Notes: generated by a model from the sequence alone, not told the origin. A stretch of DNA of 64,000 bases from Leptoclinus maculatus (GCA_032191485.1 JAVDOI010000044.1:760001-824000), one strand, 5' to 3'. Counted from the stretch's first letter, positions 50,801-63,954 are shown. Program-made: numbers and translations.

Positions 50801-53800
50801 GTGCTTACTGATGTGATATAAAGACATCGATGTGGAGAGTAGGAAAGAGAAATACCCTGTCGAAGCTCCTCTGCTTCTTGTCGAGGGTGGCGGCTACGCT
50901 GTTGGACTTCTCCACGTCCACCATGAGGTCCTCCAGCTCGCTCTGAAGTCTCTGTTTGGTTTTCTCCAGCGAGGCGCACTTTGAGTTCCCCGCCTCGATT
51001 TGTTCTTCGGCCTCTTGGAGGCGCTGAGCGAGCTTTTTCCTGTCAAACATTAAACGGAAAATTGAATGTGATATTAGGGCCTGTTTGATGTTTCATATTA
51101 AAGCCTGATGTATTGATTTAATATCAGTGAGTGATCACTTTGCTTCCTCCAGCTCTTCGGTGCGTTGGATGGCGTCCGTCTCGTATTTGTTCCTCCACAG
51201 AGCGACCTCCGTGTTGGCTTTGGACAAACTGCGCTGCAGCTCTGCTTTGGCCTCCTGCTCCTCCTCGTACTGCTCCCGGAGGAGATCACAGTCGTGACGG
51301 GCCGAGTGTAAACTGTGAGCCAGGGCGTTTTTAGCCTGTCGGGGGGGGAAGACAACCGATCGGGAGCTTCATGAGGAGGAAAAAAGCCAAGAAAAAGCAG
51401 AACGATGTTTGCAAAAGATCTTCGATTACCTTCGTTTCCTCCTCGGTGAGTCGCTTTAACTCGTCAACCTGCGTCGTGAATCCCTGTTTCCCTCTCGTCA
51501 GCTGGGAGATGAGACTCTCTCTCTCTTCAATCAGTCGGGAATATTCAGCTACGACGAGCCAACAGATGAAAACAGTGGTGGAATGTAACAGAGTACATTT
51601 ACTCAAAGCATTTCAATCTCATGCAACTTTAAACTTGATCTCAGAGGCACTTTCTACACCTCTACCTCCACATGTACAACGTTATATATATAACTTTACA
51701 AAGTAAAATGTTTTTCACAAAATGTATCTGAAGAGTTTTTAAGTACATATTCCAAATTACTTTTACGTTTTTCAATGCAGGACTTTTACTTGTAACAGAG
51801 TATTTTTTTTAAAGTGTGGTATTTGTACTTTTACTTGAGTAAAACAACCAACATACTAAACTCTGTCACGTAATGACCTTCAAACAAGAAGAGGAACATA
51901 ATTACCATTCTCAGTTTGAAAACGAGCCCTCTGATTGGTGAGGTCAGAAATCTGCCGCGTGTTATCGTCACTCTTGGTCTTCAGCTCCATGAGCTGGTCT
52001 TCAAGTGAGCGACACGACTTCTCCAGGTTCACCTAAAAGTGTGTGAAGGTAAGTCAGTTCTGGATTCCCTCATGTCGGCCTTAACGACAAATTATTTCTC
52101 AAGCAATTTCCCTGTTAATCGGATTAAAATCATGAGAGAAACATGTCATCGTAAGTATCGTAAGTTTTTAGCCTTGGCTCTTTTATTTGATGGTAGTCAT
52201 TAAGCTAATGGTATATTCCGGATAAAGAAAAAAATCTCACCTTGGTTTTCGCAATTGTTTCCATATTAACGGACAAATCGTCGATCTCCATCTTCATCTC
52301 GTTCTTCTCCTTCTCCAGCTTCTGTTTGATTCTCTGGAGGTTGTCGATCTGCTCTGCCAGCTCGGCCATGCTGTCCGCCTGCTTCTTGCGCAGCGCGGCG
52401 GTCGTGGCCTCGTGGTGCAGCGTGGACTCCTCCAGGTCACGCCGCAGCTTGAGGAACTCGGCCTCGCGCTTCTTGTTCATCTCGATCTGGACCGAGGTGG
52501 CTCCTCCGGCCTCCTCCAGCCGCTCGCTGATCTCCTCCAGCTCCCTGAAGAGGTCGGACCTCTGCTTCTCGATCTTCGCCCGGACGGCTCGCTCGGCCTC
52601 GACCTCTTCCTCCAGCTCTTCAATACGAGCCTTAAAACAAAAATAATACATACCATGAGGGTCGTTAACAGCGTGTTTAATGCACAACTTCAATGTGAGT
52701 TTCATTACATGGAGCTCCTTCATCTTCTTCTGAAGCTGGTTATTAATCATTTGCTCGTCTGCAACTTTGCTGAGCAGCTCGTTGTTTTCAAACTCTTTCC
52801 TGCAAGGTCAAGAAGACACAAGACGTCAGTTCAAACCCAAGATGTATTATCCACACAACAAGCTGTACGCGATCAGTGCGTCGGTAATTACTTCTTAATC
52901 TTCTCCTCAGATTGTTGCTTGTCATTTTCTAGGTCCATCAGGGATTCCTGAGCGAGTTTCAGATCCCCCTCGAGCTTCCTCTTAGCTCTTTCCAGGTCCA
53001 TGCGGATCTTCTTTTCTTGCTCCAGTGAACCCTCGAGCTTGAAAGCAAATTGGACAACATTTTAATTAGGATGTCAAGTGACACCGGAGTTTGAATGTAT
53101 TATTGTTTGCAGCCACTCACGTCATCCACTTGTTGTTCCAGCTTAGCCTTGGCTTTGGTCAGAGTGTTGACTTTGTCTTCCTCGACCTGAAGATCATCCA
53201 GAGCCTGATGATGAGCTTCCTGGAGGTCTCTCTTCTCTTTGGTCAGTTTGCCAATGTTTTCATCCTGACCGGCCAGCTCCTCCATCAGGTTTTTAACCTG
53301 AAGAAGGTAGTATGCATTATAAACATGTTCATTATTGAGAAAAGTAACATGAAGTACAGCTAGAAAGCACTCACAGATGTCAATATCTGACCAGGACAAG
53401 AGGTACTGGTACAAGGGGGTTGATTGTAAAAAGAAAAACAGATTCTTGACCACCACTATTTTAAAATTTAAATTGTATGTTACGTTGTTTTTGAGATAGC
53501 TTAAGAAGGAGACACATGGAGGTAACAACCAAACCGTACAGGCAAAATCACACACCTTGTTTTCTGTGGCATGTTTCTCCTTCTCCACTTTAGCCAGAGT
53601 GATCTCCAGGTCGTCGATGTCTTTTTTGAGTTCAGAGCACTCGTCCTCGAGCTTCCGCTTCTTGGCGGTGAGCTCGGCGTTCACTTCCTCCTCGTCCTCC
53701 AGTCTCTCGGTCACCTCTTTGAGTTTGGCCTCCAGCTGGATTTTGCTCTTGATCAAGCCTTCACACCTCTCCTCTGCATCGCAAAGGTTTTCTGAGTCCT

Positions 53801-56800
53801 AAGAAGAAGAATAAAACAGAGTGAGAACAACACTAATGTATGATGGTTTGGATGATCCTACTGGGATCAATGGTTTTCATTTGCGATGTCACTCACAGAT
53901 TGTACTTGCAGAAGGAGGTTATTTTTCTCCTGCAAAAGAGAAACCATTTTCTCTTCAATGTCTTTCCTCTTGGACTCTGACTTCACCAGATCCTCTTTAG
54001 ATTTGACAAAGTCCACTTTTACGGTCGCCATCTCCTTTTCGGTCTCTGCGCTCTTTAGAACTGGCTTTATTTTAAAGAACAGCTTCATCCACGGCCAGTG
54101 TTTCACGTTCATGAAGGAGCGCAGGTTATACTGCAGAATCCAGACGCAGTCTCTGTGAGATACACAGTCAGGTTGTTAGTGGTATTGGTTTAGTTGCAGT
54201 CATGGTAGAAGAGAATTCTTGGTGTCAAACTTACTTTTGAGCAATTAATTTGGAGATTTCTTTTCTAATGACGTAACCATGACACAATGCTTGAGTCTGG
54301 GTCACGAGAGAAACTAGTTTTTCATCTCGCAGCTCCTCCAGAGTGCCGAGTAAGCCGGCTTTGAAGAAGACCTGCAACAATAAGCTGTGGTGAAGCTGCA
54401 TGAAACGACTCAAGGTGTTGCTCGTAAAGGATAAAGTCTCCACGCGGTGTTTCTAAAAGACTTTAGAAAGGTAGACCTATGAGGCATTTGGACACATACC
54501 TTTGTAGCCCCAAATCTGTACTGAGTGTGGTCAAGGTCAATGGAACCCAGGAGCTTCTCAGAAGCTTTCTTTCCATCGATGAACTGTCCCTCTGGGAAGG
54601 CACTGGCATTCAGGATTTTGTATCTGTTCAGATTTGGATGAAAATAGATTATCACAAACTGGAATATCTTGGTATGAATTATCTTGGGAATCAACGCCTA
54701 CCTCTGCTTGAAGTCAGCGTAAATAATCCTGCTGGGGAATCCCTTCCTGCAGATCCTGATACCCTCCAGCACACCGTTACAGCGCAGCTGGTGGATGACC
54801 AACTGATTGTCCATGATACCTACGGTGAAGTCAACAAAACATGGATTGGCAACAGCAAAATTTCATCTTCAACTGCACCAACGAGAGCTTTTGTATTTGA
54901 AGTTTCTCTCGTGAATTTGTACCTGGTGTTTTAATCTCATTCGGGATCAGGCAACGCACAAAGTGAGGATGGGTGCTCCTCAAGTTGGTCATTAGTTTTC
55001 CAAGATTTTCCTGCAGGAGATCAATTGTGGTTAGATATTTGCAGGACAGGAAAAGTCATATCTAAAACAGATTATTATCACTTCTTTACCCTGAAAACGG
55101 CAGACACCGTCTGAAACGAGCCACCCTTCTTCTTTGCTCCTTTCTTTGCACCTTTGCCACCAGCATCACCCGATTCTACAAAGCAGACAGAGAATTATTT
55201 GGTATTTGCCATCGTATGAAGCCCGGTGGGTGTTAAGGGGATCTTTTGATAAATCCTTCCCTCCGACGTTAATTATTCCAAAGCTTTGCCAATGTTGTAC
55301 CTCCTTCAGCGCCAGAAAATGAAGCATACAAGTAAGACAGCAGTTTCATCGATGACTTCTGGTAAAGCTGCACCACAGACTCATTCAGAGGGTCTTTGTT
55401 CTTCTCCAGCCAGCCGGTGATGCTGTAGTCCACGGTGCCGGCGTAGTGAACCAGAGTGAAGTGAGCCTCGGGTTTCCCTTTGATGACCTTTGGCTTTTGG
55501 AAAGCATTGTTTTTTCCAAGATGCTGGTCGTAGAGTTTGTTCTTAAAAGAAGCATCTGAGGCCTTGGGAAACATACACTCCTCTTCGAGGATGGAGAAGA
55601 TGCCCATTGGCTGTTGAATGTATCACAGAAATACATTGTACATGGTGTCTAAAATCAGATGAAATATAAACTGATGTGCAGTAGATTAATCTTACCTTTT
55701 CAATGAGCTCGATGCAGGCTGCTAGATCCATACCGAAGTCAATAAACTCCCAGTCAATCCCCTCTTTCTTGTACTCCTCTTGCTCCAACACGAACATGTG
55801 GTGGTTGAAAAACTGTTGCAGCTTCTCGTTGGTGAAGTTGATGCAGATTTGCTCCATGCTGTTGTACTGAAGACAAGAATCAACTCATGACACATCAACA
55901 TAAAACTGAGGATTCATCAACATCGACCGACCAAAATGAACATAAAAGAGACCAAACTCACGTCAAATATTTCAAATCCAGCGATGTCCAACACTCCAAT
56001 GTAGAACTGCCTGGGCTGCTTGGTGTCCAGCATCTCATTGATCCTTATAACCATCCATAAGAACATCTTCTCATAGACAGACTTGGCCAGAGCACCAACT
56101 GCATTGGTGACCTGATCAGGAGATTTTGAGGAAGCATGAATCAGGAACACAAAACGTAGATTTAAGCAGTTACCTTAACGTCTTTTAGGACAATAAAGAA
56201 TTTCTAGAGCTTTAGACTTTAAAGGTGCAGTACGTAGGATTTGGCTACATCTAGTGGTGAGGTTGCAGATTGCAACCAACTGAAACTTCTCTCTTGTGCC
56301 AAGTGTGTAGGAGAACTACGGTGGCCAATGCGAAAACACAAGTGGCCTCATGTAGAGCCAGCGTTTGGTTTGTTCATTCTGGGCTACTTTAGAAACAATG
56401 GCGGACTCCATGAAGAGGACACACTGCGTATGTAGATATAAACGACTCATTCTAACATCAGGGATATATTTGCACGACTTTTGTAAGCATTCATGACAAG
56501 TCCCGATATTAAAAGTATCTCAGGTCAGCATCACTTTGCCTCCACCATGTGCATTATCTTCTTATATTAAGACACCCCATCATGCATGATCACTGATTAA
56601 ATCTTGGAGCAGTCACGGTACCTGGGAGACAGTCTGGCCCTTGGTGACATATTCATTCCCCACTTTCACTCTTGGGTAGCAGAGGGCTTTCAACAAGTCA
56701 GCAGAGTTCAGAACCATGAGGAAAGCCACTTTGTCCGCCACTGAGAGACACACACACACACAACATTTCCGTTAACACCGTCTGCACGTTTTCTTTTCTC

Positions 56801-59169
56801 AGATAACAACAAGACTTGAAGTGAGAGAGCGTCACCCTCGGTGCCATCGGGCTCCGCCTGCTCCTCCCTCTGCTTCTGCTTGAACTTCATGTTCCCATAA
56901 TGCAACACGGCGCCAGTCAGCTTGTAGATGCCCAGTTTCTCTTCGCTGGTGAAGCCCAAGATATCAGTGGCCATCTGTTAACGTACAATTCAGAGTCAGC
57001 GAAAGCCAATGACAGTCATGTGTAGCGATGGACAGGAGGGAGCTCACATCTGTGGCCATCAGCTCTTCTTTGTCGTCGATGCTGGCCACGGTGATCTGCC
57101 CCTGACTGATCATGGGGAAGTCATATGGGTTTGTTGATATGAGGAGCATTTCTGAGGAGAGACACAAAAACATATTTCATTTAATTATCCTTCAAAGATA
57201 TCTGCTATAGATGTGACGTCCTCACCGTACCTATGAGCTCTGATTTGTGTCCGGTCATGATCTGATAGAAGATGTGGTAACTTCTCTCTTCAGTCAACTG
57301 GAACGTCACTCTGGACTTCTCCAGCAAATCTGCATTGAATTATGCATCCAATGATGACTGTCGGTTGTCAAGTATGCAGATAAGGAGTTTCATTAATGTG
57401 GAAAAACCAACTTACAGGTTTCAATATCAGCAGAAGCCAGTTTTCCTGAGGATCCAAAGTGAATCCTGATGAATTTACCCTGTGAAACATATAAAATCAT
57501 CTGTGAATGTGCACAAGGAAAGTTCATTATAAAGATTTGGGGAATTAGAGACAGCAGCAGTTTGATCCCATTTTTAAATCTCACACTCACAAATCGAGAG
57601 GAGTTGTCGTTCCTCACAGTCTTGGCGTTCCCAAAAGCCTCCAGCAGAGGGTTGGCTGAAATGATTTGATCTTCCAGTGTCCCCTGCAGAACACAGCTAG
57701 CTTCCTCACAATCTCATTGTAGTTTTGTGTTATTTTCATCAAGCCTATATCTTGTTGAGCGATTACCTGTATTTTACAAGACGAGTTCTCTTTCTTGTCA
57801 CCACCAGCCACTGCGATTGTTGCAAAGTACTGGATGACACGCTTGGTGTTGACCGTCTTCCCCGCACCAGATTCTCCGCTGAGAACACAGAAGAAGAAAA
57901 AAGACACCGAACAGTGTTCGTCTGTTATTGACCGAATTATACGACACGTTTAAAAAAAAGGATTATATGCAACACGACTCACGTGATCAGGACAGACTGG
58001 TTCTCACGATCTGTTGGTGATAAAAGATGAACTTCAGTGATTTCACTGATGTTTTGTCTCAGTTTAAAGTCACAAAAGTGACTCAAAGGACGTAGCAAAA
58101 GAGTTGGAAACAACACTGCAGCACAATTAAATAAATGTAGAAATGCCGGTTCAACAGATTGTTTAAACACAGTTGTGAGAGACTTCCATCATATCTTTAG
58201 TACTGATATGTCTGTCTGTTTTAAGGCTCTGTAATTCTTCAAGAGGCTCAAAAACACCTCGCTCTTCCTCACCTGCAAGCATATTTTGATATGCATTATC
58301 AGAGACGGAGAAAATATGTGGAGGGGCCTCCATCCTCTTCTTCCCCCTGTAGGCCGACACCACCTTCTGGTCGTAGACCGGCAGCCACTTGTAGGGGTTT
58401 ACTGTGACACAGAAGAGCCCAGAGTACGTCTGCAGATGGGAAGATACAGTGTGTGAGGTAAGAGAGTGAGAATCACACAGAGAGGTTGAATATATCCCTC
58501 TTAATTACGTACATAAATCATCCACGCTGCATAACGATCTTTGAGGTTAAACAGCACAGCGGGCTCGTGGAGGTGCGTCATCATGACCATGTCCTCAATC
58601 TTGTCGTACTTTGGGGGATTCATAGGATGGCAATCTTGCTCCTTCACTGTTACAGTCTGGGGGGAAAAAAGTGAGAAGAGAAGATGAAATGGTATCGATT
58701 GGAGAAAATAGGATGTTGAGGATCAATTAGCGAGGAAAGAAAAAGTAGCACATGAAGACAAACGAGAATATAAAATGTGACGTTGAAAATGAATAAAAAG
58801 TGGATTTCTTTAAACAACTAAAGCACCAAACCTGCTGAGGCTATATAGTGGTTTTTCATACCTTCCCAGCAGCAACTGGTTCCAGTTTATTTCTGTAACA
58901 TATGATTTTTATTGTTTTCATTCATATTTTTGCGTAGTAATTTGGTTGTATACAGACATATTTACCTCCTCAGCTTCAGTCTTCACGGTGACTTGGTCCC
59001 CATCTTTGTCCTGGATGACACCTTTGATGTACAGCTCCTTGGTATCGGGCACAAAGCAGGCTGTTCTGGCATCAAACGGCCGGTTCTGAGCCTCGACTCT
59101 CTCCTTCTCAGGTTTGCGGAGAAAGATGGACGCCGGCCCAAACTGGGCCATCTCGGCATCAGAGCTCAT
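47801..59169 (-). CDS. sarcomeric (class II) myosin heavy chain, complete, 39 coding exons
   Basis: Thick-filament motor of striated muscle. Exons, high to low: 59169-58966, 58656-58513, 58429-58273, 58010-57983, 57878-57767, 57683-57591, 57479-57416, 57329-57231, 57151-57048, 56974-56836, 56740-56622, 56111-55962, 55866-55696, 55610-55301, 55175-55090, 55010-54923, 54819-54702, 54623-54500, 54371-54235, 54152-53897, 53798-53556, 53297-53121, 53037-52892, 52799-52709, 52630-52241, 52032-51906, 51548-51430, 51335-51139, 51039-50856, 50771-50606, 50525-50401, 50322-50014, 49847-49644, 49550-49425, 49353-49183, 48718-48614, 48492-48397, 48202-48068, 47842-47801. The sum is 5,856 nt, or 1,951 residues. 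All borders are GT-AG, and exon sizes fit the vertebrate MYH pattern. Motifs: P-loop GESGAGKT (about 179-186), switch I NDNSSRF, switch II DIAGFEIFD, lysine-rich loop 2, SH helix CNGVLEGIRICRKGFP, invariant proline near 846, then the heptad rod. The C-terminus SREIGTKAQEGQGEKLNVGL is unusual. The fibre type cannot be assigned. Confidence 0.95.
48936..49015 (-). repeat. dispersed repeat C, inverted copy
   Basis: CTCAGAAACACTACCACTTT and CCGCCAGAATCAACAC are the complement of 46790-46885. It lies in the intron between the exons at 49183-49353 and 48614-48718. Confidence 0.65.
51570..51850. repeat. dispersed repeat S in an intron of the intact myosin gene
   Basis: CAGTGGTGGAATGTAACAGA, then GTACATTTACTCAAAGCATT, and a right end rich in TTTTACTTG and GTATTTGTACTTTTACTTGA. 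Confidence 0.65.
56215..56445 (+). repeat. dispersed repeat D in an intron of the intact myosin gene
   Basis: AGGTGCAGTACGTAGGATTT, then CTACATCTAGTGGTGAGGTT and GCAGATTGCAACCAACTGAA. I recognise this as a common fish short interspersed repeat. It occupies most of the 510-bp intron between exons 11 and 12. Confidence 0.6.
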
Positions 59170-59266
59170 GTTGAAATCTGAAAGTAACAAAAAAGCAAGA
59201 AAGTGAGTAATTGCAATTAATCAAACAATTAAAAAGGATTTTTAATGTAATTTGTATCTTACTTAC

Positions 59267-59392
59267 CGGGTTTACACACCCCAGTAGAATTGAATCAAAG
59301 CCACCAATGTTACAGAGGCCGGGGGGGAAAGTGATCTCACCAACGGCCGGACTCTAAGTGAACACCAGCAGGAGGCCGAGGCTCCTTTTATC
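59267..59392 (-). promoter_or_regulatory. core promoter and first non-coding exon of the intact myosin gene
   Basis: On the minus strand GATAAAAGGAGCC (TATA-like, complement of 59386-59392 plus the bases below it) is followed by a non-coding exon ending at 59267 (CCCG|GTAAGT). That exon splices to the ATG exon after CTTTCAG at 59178. The TAAAAGGAGCC core resembles the + strand locus promoter at 41181. Confidence 0.55.
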
Positions 59393-59563
59393 AAGACGAA
59401 TGTCCTGCTGAAGCAAACCGGACACTCCAAACTTGGCAATGTCACTCCATTCAAATGTCAATGAAGTCGCATTAGCGGTCTATGCTCTGCACTTAAATAT
59501 GGCACAGGATCTTTTTGTGTTAATAGGAACATGTCTGCAGCGACAGGCGATGATCCTCGAGCA

Positions 59564-59573
59564 CTATTTTTAC
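59564..59573 (+). promoter_or_regulatory. MEF2-like site upstream of the intact myosin gene
   Basis: CTATTTTTAC differs from the MEF2 consensus only at the last base. It lies about 175 bp upstream of the TATA-like element. Confidence 0.35.
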
Positions 59574-60109
59574 ATGCCTTCCATCCTGTCATTAGCTACT
59601 TAAAGTTTGTTTAGCTGCTCAGTGGGACTACAGCTCATGTTTAATGTATAATGAGCTGCTGTGTTTAGTGTGGTACTGTTGAGTTAGAGATAGAAACGTA
59701 TCATTGTGTGTATTTATGGGTATAAACCAACTGTAACTCAGTGTCTCCATGATGCTTCATGACCTTCATGTTCATCCAGGACTCCAGGACCACCTGCTCA
59801 TTCGCCTCCAAGGCACGTTGCTTGGATTAAGTGGATTAAACTCCAGACAGATGTCGCTACAATGTCGACATTACTTTTTTGGGAATACATCAAGAGAAAA
59901 TGAACATTTTGTGCAGTATACAAATCAGATTATTTCTTATTGGGGAATTGTTTTAAATTGTTGCATTTATTCCATTCTTGAAAAATCGTCTTTATTGGCT
60001 ACCAAAAGCTGCCAGTTTTGTTAAAAAAATCTCCCAGATGTTAATTTAATTCAATTAGTATGAAATAATTCAAAATTCTAAAAAGTCTCAAACAGTCATG
60101 TCACTTAGA

Positions 60110-60245
60110 GAGATATAGTGGCACATCATCAACATAAGGATTAGATAACATCAAAAAGATGAATAAAATGGCTTCGTTGTAACTTGTATACAGAGAACAG
60201 AAATGGGCCAAGAATCGAACCCTGTGGTACACCACCACTTAAAGT
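60110..60245 (-). mobile_element. non-LTR reverse-transcriptase remnant
   Basis: The minus strand reads GVPQGSILGPFLFSVY (complement of about 60186-60233). In a shifted frame it then reads YVDDVPLYLS (complement of about 60108-60137), a YADD-box variant. Both motifs are in the correct order. It is independent of the fragment at 600-880. Confidence 0.72.
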
Positions 60246-61608
60246 AATGCATAGAGACACTGACCTTGATATTAGAGAAATATTTTTAATAGCATATACA
60301 TTTATTTACTACATATATTACTTTTCTCTGATAATTTTTTTAATAAAATGGCATTGTTGTTATTCAAACCATAACTCCTTAGTCTGCAACTTATCTCATG
60401 ATATATATTCCATGCCAAGGTTAGTGATAGCTAAGCCACCTTGAGGGACGTCGTCTGGTTTGTCTGTTTTGGTTACAAGTTAACACATGACGGCGTTCGG
60501 CTTGTGCATGTGTAGAAACACATGACGACAGCTTTGTTACCCCATTTAGAATAAGCAGAATGTAACTCGAGCTCTCCTCAAATTAGGGGGAGCAAGTGTG
60601 AACAGCAGGTTGTCATCTTTAAAATGCATCAAATCATCTCTTAATATCCAGAAATAAGTGTATAGGCTCTGTAACAAGAAGAAATAGAGCATAAAATCAA
60701 AGCTCAAAACCCAATATCATTTTTAAAAGGTTGATCTAAAATAAATGTAATCCTTTATTTGAAAAATTCAAAATGATCACATTTGGAGATACACGATTGG
60801 AAATGGACAGCGACACTTTAACAATGTGGAATAGACCATGAATACTACTGAAATGGTGGCATGAATATACTTAAAATATACTAGCCTAAAATATTATTAC
60901 TATTTATCTGCTGGTACTTCTTTAGATTCATTAGATCATCAGATATAGTTACTTCTTTATTTAATTGCATATAGAAGTAAACTTAATTACTAAGTTGTTG
61001 AATGTAAAACATATTATTTCAATTACTTGAAACAAGACAAAGTGTGTGCATTAGCTTTGGCTAACTCTTTCTCATAGTTGCTGCAGTTTGGTTTGTCTTT
61101 GATATCTAGTTCTAGCTCATGTTGACTGTTTTTTTTTGTTAAATTGCACAATTCTGTGGCAAATAAATTTTTCGGTGTCAAACAGTTAGATTTTGGTCCA
61201 ACTCCATCTTGACAAAATATGTAAACTACTGCGTTTTGTCTTTGTAGAGCCAAAACAAATGAGCTATGTAGCTTAATAAATTAATCTTTGATTATAAAAT
61301 ATGTGATTTAAATGTAGTTTAACCTCATGAAATCGTGTGAATTCCACTTCAGTCAGAAGCTGCAGAGTTACTGCTCTGCTAGCTAGGCTAGTTAGCTTTT
61401 AGCGACTAACTTCCTGGTTCTTTTTCTCAATCATGATTAGATTTAGCTCCCGCCTTATTTATGTTGCATACAAACATCTCAATTACTAAGATGTTGGAAC
61501 ATCAAAATTGTTATTTCAGTTCCAGTAAACAGGAAAACATTTTGTTTGTGAATTAGCTTTAGCTTACATTAGCTCACCAGCTGGCTTTAACTAGCAGGTG
61601 TGCAGTCT

Positions 61609-61761
61609 GTTAGTGGACTGTTCTGTGTGTTTGTCCCCTTCATGTCCACTTAGTGTCCTGTTAGTGGACTGTTCTGTGTGTTTGTCCCCTTCATGTCCAC
61701 TTAGTGTCCTGTTAGTGGACTGTTCTGTGTGTTTGTCCCCTTCATGTCCACTTAGTGTCCT
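61609..61761. repeat. 51-bp tandem repeat, three copies
   Basis: Three essentially identical units beginning GTTAGTGGACTGTTCTGTGT and ending CCACTTAGTGTCCT. Being a multiple of three in length, the unit creates a chance repetitive reading frame. Confidence 0.9.
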
Positions 61762-62409
61762 GTCAGTGCAAAGAACAACCTGTCAGCTCCTCATGAAGCG
61801 GCCGTTCCTCCTCTTTGTACTTTCTCTCCTCTTGGAGGTTACCTTCAGCTTCTCCTACCTAAGCCTCCTCAGCTGAAAGTCACACATGCACCGCCGTAAC
61901 TCTAACCCTGCAAATGTCATGAACATACCAGCTGCTGCTGATTCCCACACCGATAACAGCAGCGGGGAAAATGCGGATTTTGACGTGGTCCATTTTAAAA
62001 CTGGCAAGCTGGTTTAATTAATGCATTCCCGTTTCTCCATGACTCAGTTGCATCCGTATTCTTATAACTAACATGCATATCGAAACATTTTACAACTCGT
62101 GTAAAGCAATTACATGTTTTATTAGCATATAATCATATCAGAGAACAAAAAGAGGAGCTGTAATCTTTGTTGTTAGTTGATAAAAAAAAAAGTCACTTCA
62201 GGACTCAGGATGTAAATGAACAAATACAACTTTAGTTTTTATTGCTTCAAGAGACAAAACAATGCTTACGGTATAATGTTGAATGTGGATCAAGTGTCTC
62301 CATCTTTTGGAGATCTGTTTTTATTGCAGGTACCAAGACGAGACTAGTGGCGGGTTCTTTATTTTTACATTTAAAAAGGAACAAATACGCAAAATTGAAG
62401 ATTGATTTT

Positions 62410-62575
62410 GGTCTTTGACTGACATATCTCAACAACTATTGGATGGATTGTCATGAAGTGTTGGTTCACACATTTATGTTCCCCAGAGGATGAATCCTAC
62501 TTACTTTGGGGATCCTTTAACTCTTAAGCGCCACCATCATCATTGACATTCCCAAGAGACAGATCTTTTTAAAAC
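62410..62575 (+). repeat. dispersed repeat B
   Basis: ATATCTCAACAACTATTGGA, TGGATTGTCATGAAGTGTTG, CCCCAGAGGATGAATCCTAC, then GGATCCTTTAACTCTTAAGC. It is close to the copy at 38620-38745. Confidence 0.7.
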
Positions 62576-62910
62576 TGTAAACATCAAAGCAGCAGACGAG
62601 TGTTAGTTCAACATCCAAAACACTGGATCTGAGAATCTCCTTCAACCGGCTTCACTGCAGTTAGAAGAAGTTTCTCTTTCTTTCTTTGTCGCAGTTTCCA
62701 TCATATTCTGCACAAAACATGCGTAGTTTGGGACTTTTTGCCGTGTAATATTCACGTTCTGTGTTAAAGTATTCATGACAAAACCAACAATTCAAAAGAA
62801 TTGACTGAGGTGTGTGAAGGCCTTTAGACTAAATAAACCTTTAAAGCTGCAGCATGCTGGGTCACAAAGCTTTTCTAACGTCCTTACATCATGACGTTTT
62901 TCATATATTT

Positions 62911-63874
62911 CTACTCCCCTTTACCGACAACGTCGCGGCTCTTTGCTCGCAACTTATTCAACTGAGATTCCGCGACGTCGGCTCGCTCCTCGGCCTCCTC
63001 CAGTTCATGCTGCACCTTCCGAGCTTTAGCCGAACGGATGCTGGTTTGTTCCTCCTGAAGCGTCGCAGAAAAACAAGATAAGAAAAGGTACACATTCACA
63101 TTGCACACTAAGTATTTCTTTTTTTACTCACCGCCTCCTCACACTGCTGCTTATACGCTTTCACTTTCAGTTGCAGTTTGTTCACCAGATCCTGAAGCCT
63201 CGCCACGCTCTTCTTTTCCTCCTCTGCCTGAAACATTCAAGGCGTCACATCTCACATATTCATCTAGTGAAACTCTCGGTTATACAACAGGATAATAACT
63301 TTTACCTGATAAGTGAGCTCTTTGATTTTCCTCTCATATTTGCGGACGCCCTTCATGGCCTCGCTGCTGCGTTTCTGCTCCGACTCCAGTTCATGTTCCA
63401 GCTCACGCACCTTAAAGATACAGAGTTTAAATCACGTATCATTCTGTTTTCTCCTCCACAGATTAATGGTTGGATTCATACCTTGTTTTCAAGTTTCTGG
63501 AGCTCCTTCTTCCCCCCCTTCAGAGCCAGCTGCTCGGCCTCGTCCAGACGCTGCTGCAGGTCCTTCACCGTCACCTCCAGGTTCTTCTTCATCCTCTCCA
63601 GGTGAGCGCTGGTGTCCTGCTCCTTCCTCAGCTCCTCCACCATCATGGCGGCCTGCGTGCAAGCGTGTCAGCTCAATGTGAGATTTAATCTGCACGACCT
63701 CGTTTAGAAAGTGTGTGTGTGTGTGTGTGGGGGGGGGGGCAGACTTACATCCATGATGGCTTTTTTGGCCTTCTCATCGGCGTTCCGCGCCTCCTGGACC
63801 GAGTCCTCCATCTCTGACTGCAGCTGAGCTAAATCTGACTCCATCTTCTTTTTTGTGTTCAGGAGGCTGGAGTT
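62911..63874 (-). CDS. sarcomeric myosin heavy chain, 3' end only (third gene, continues past the window)
   Basis: Six exons, high to low: 63874-63749, 63652-63482, 63410-63306, 63227-63132 and 63054-62911 are visible in full; upstream exons lie beyond the window. They encode the end of the light meromyosin coiled coil: NSSLLNTKKKMESDLAQLQS, AAMMVEELRKEQDTSAHLER, VRELEHELESEQKRSSEAMK, AEEEKKSVARLQDLVNKLQL and a last piece rich in HELEEAEERADVAESQLNKL. Exon sizes 126, 171, 105 and 96 equal those of the intact gene next door. The last exon ends SRDVVGKGE with TAG at 62911. A possible donor (GTCG|GTAAAG) sits just before the stop, so a short further exon cannot be excluded. Orientation matches the intact gene, giving a tandem pair. 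Only five exons are counted from the coordinates; the intron beyond 63874 runs to the window end. Confidence 0.9.
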
Positions 63875-63954
63875 CTGCTCATTAGAGAACATTTAGATTC
63901 ATTAAAGGTGTGAGTGGTTATGAGGTCCATTTAGTTCAACTCTCTGGTGAGATT

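Larger units (their letters stand above)
59600..62900. other. intergenic region between two myosin heavy chain genes
   Basis: AT-rich sequence with a LINE remnant (60110-60245), a 51-bp triplicate (61609-61761) and a repeat B copy (62410-62575). I see no gene. The third myosin gene's 3' UTR must lie at its right end, but no clear poly(A) signal was fixed; candidate complements of AATAAA occur near 62237 and 62326. Confidence 0.55.

Noticed and set aside
61598..61876. Repetitive secreted-like protein with a hydrophobic C-terminus.
   Set aside because: The repeats are a 51-bp tandem array, and there is no promoter, splice or family evidence.
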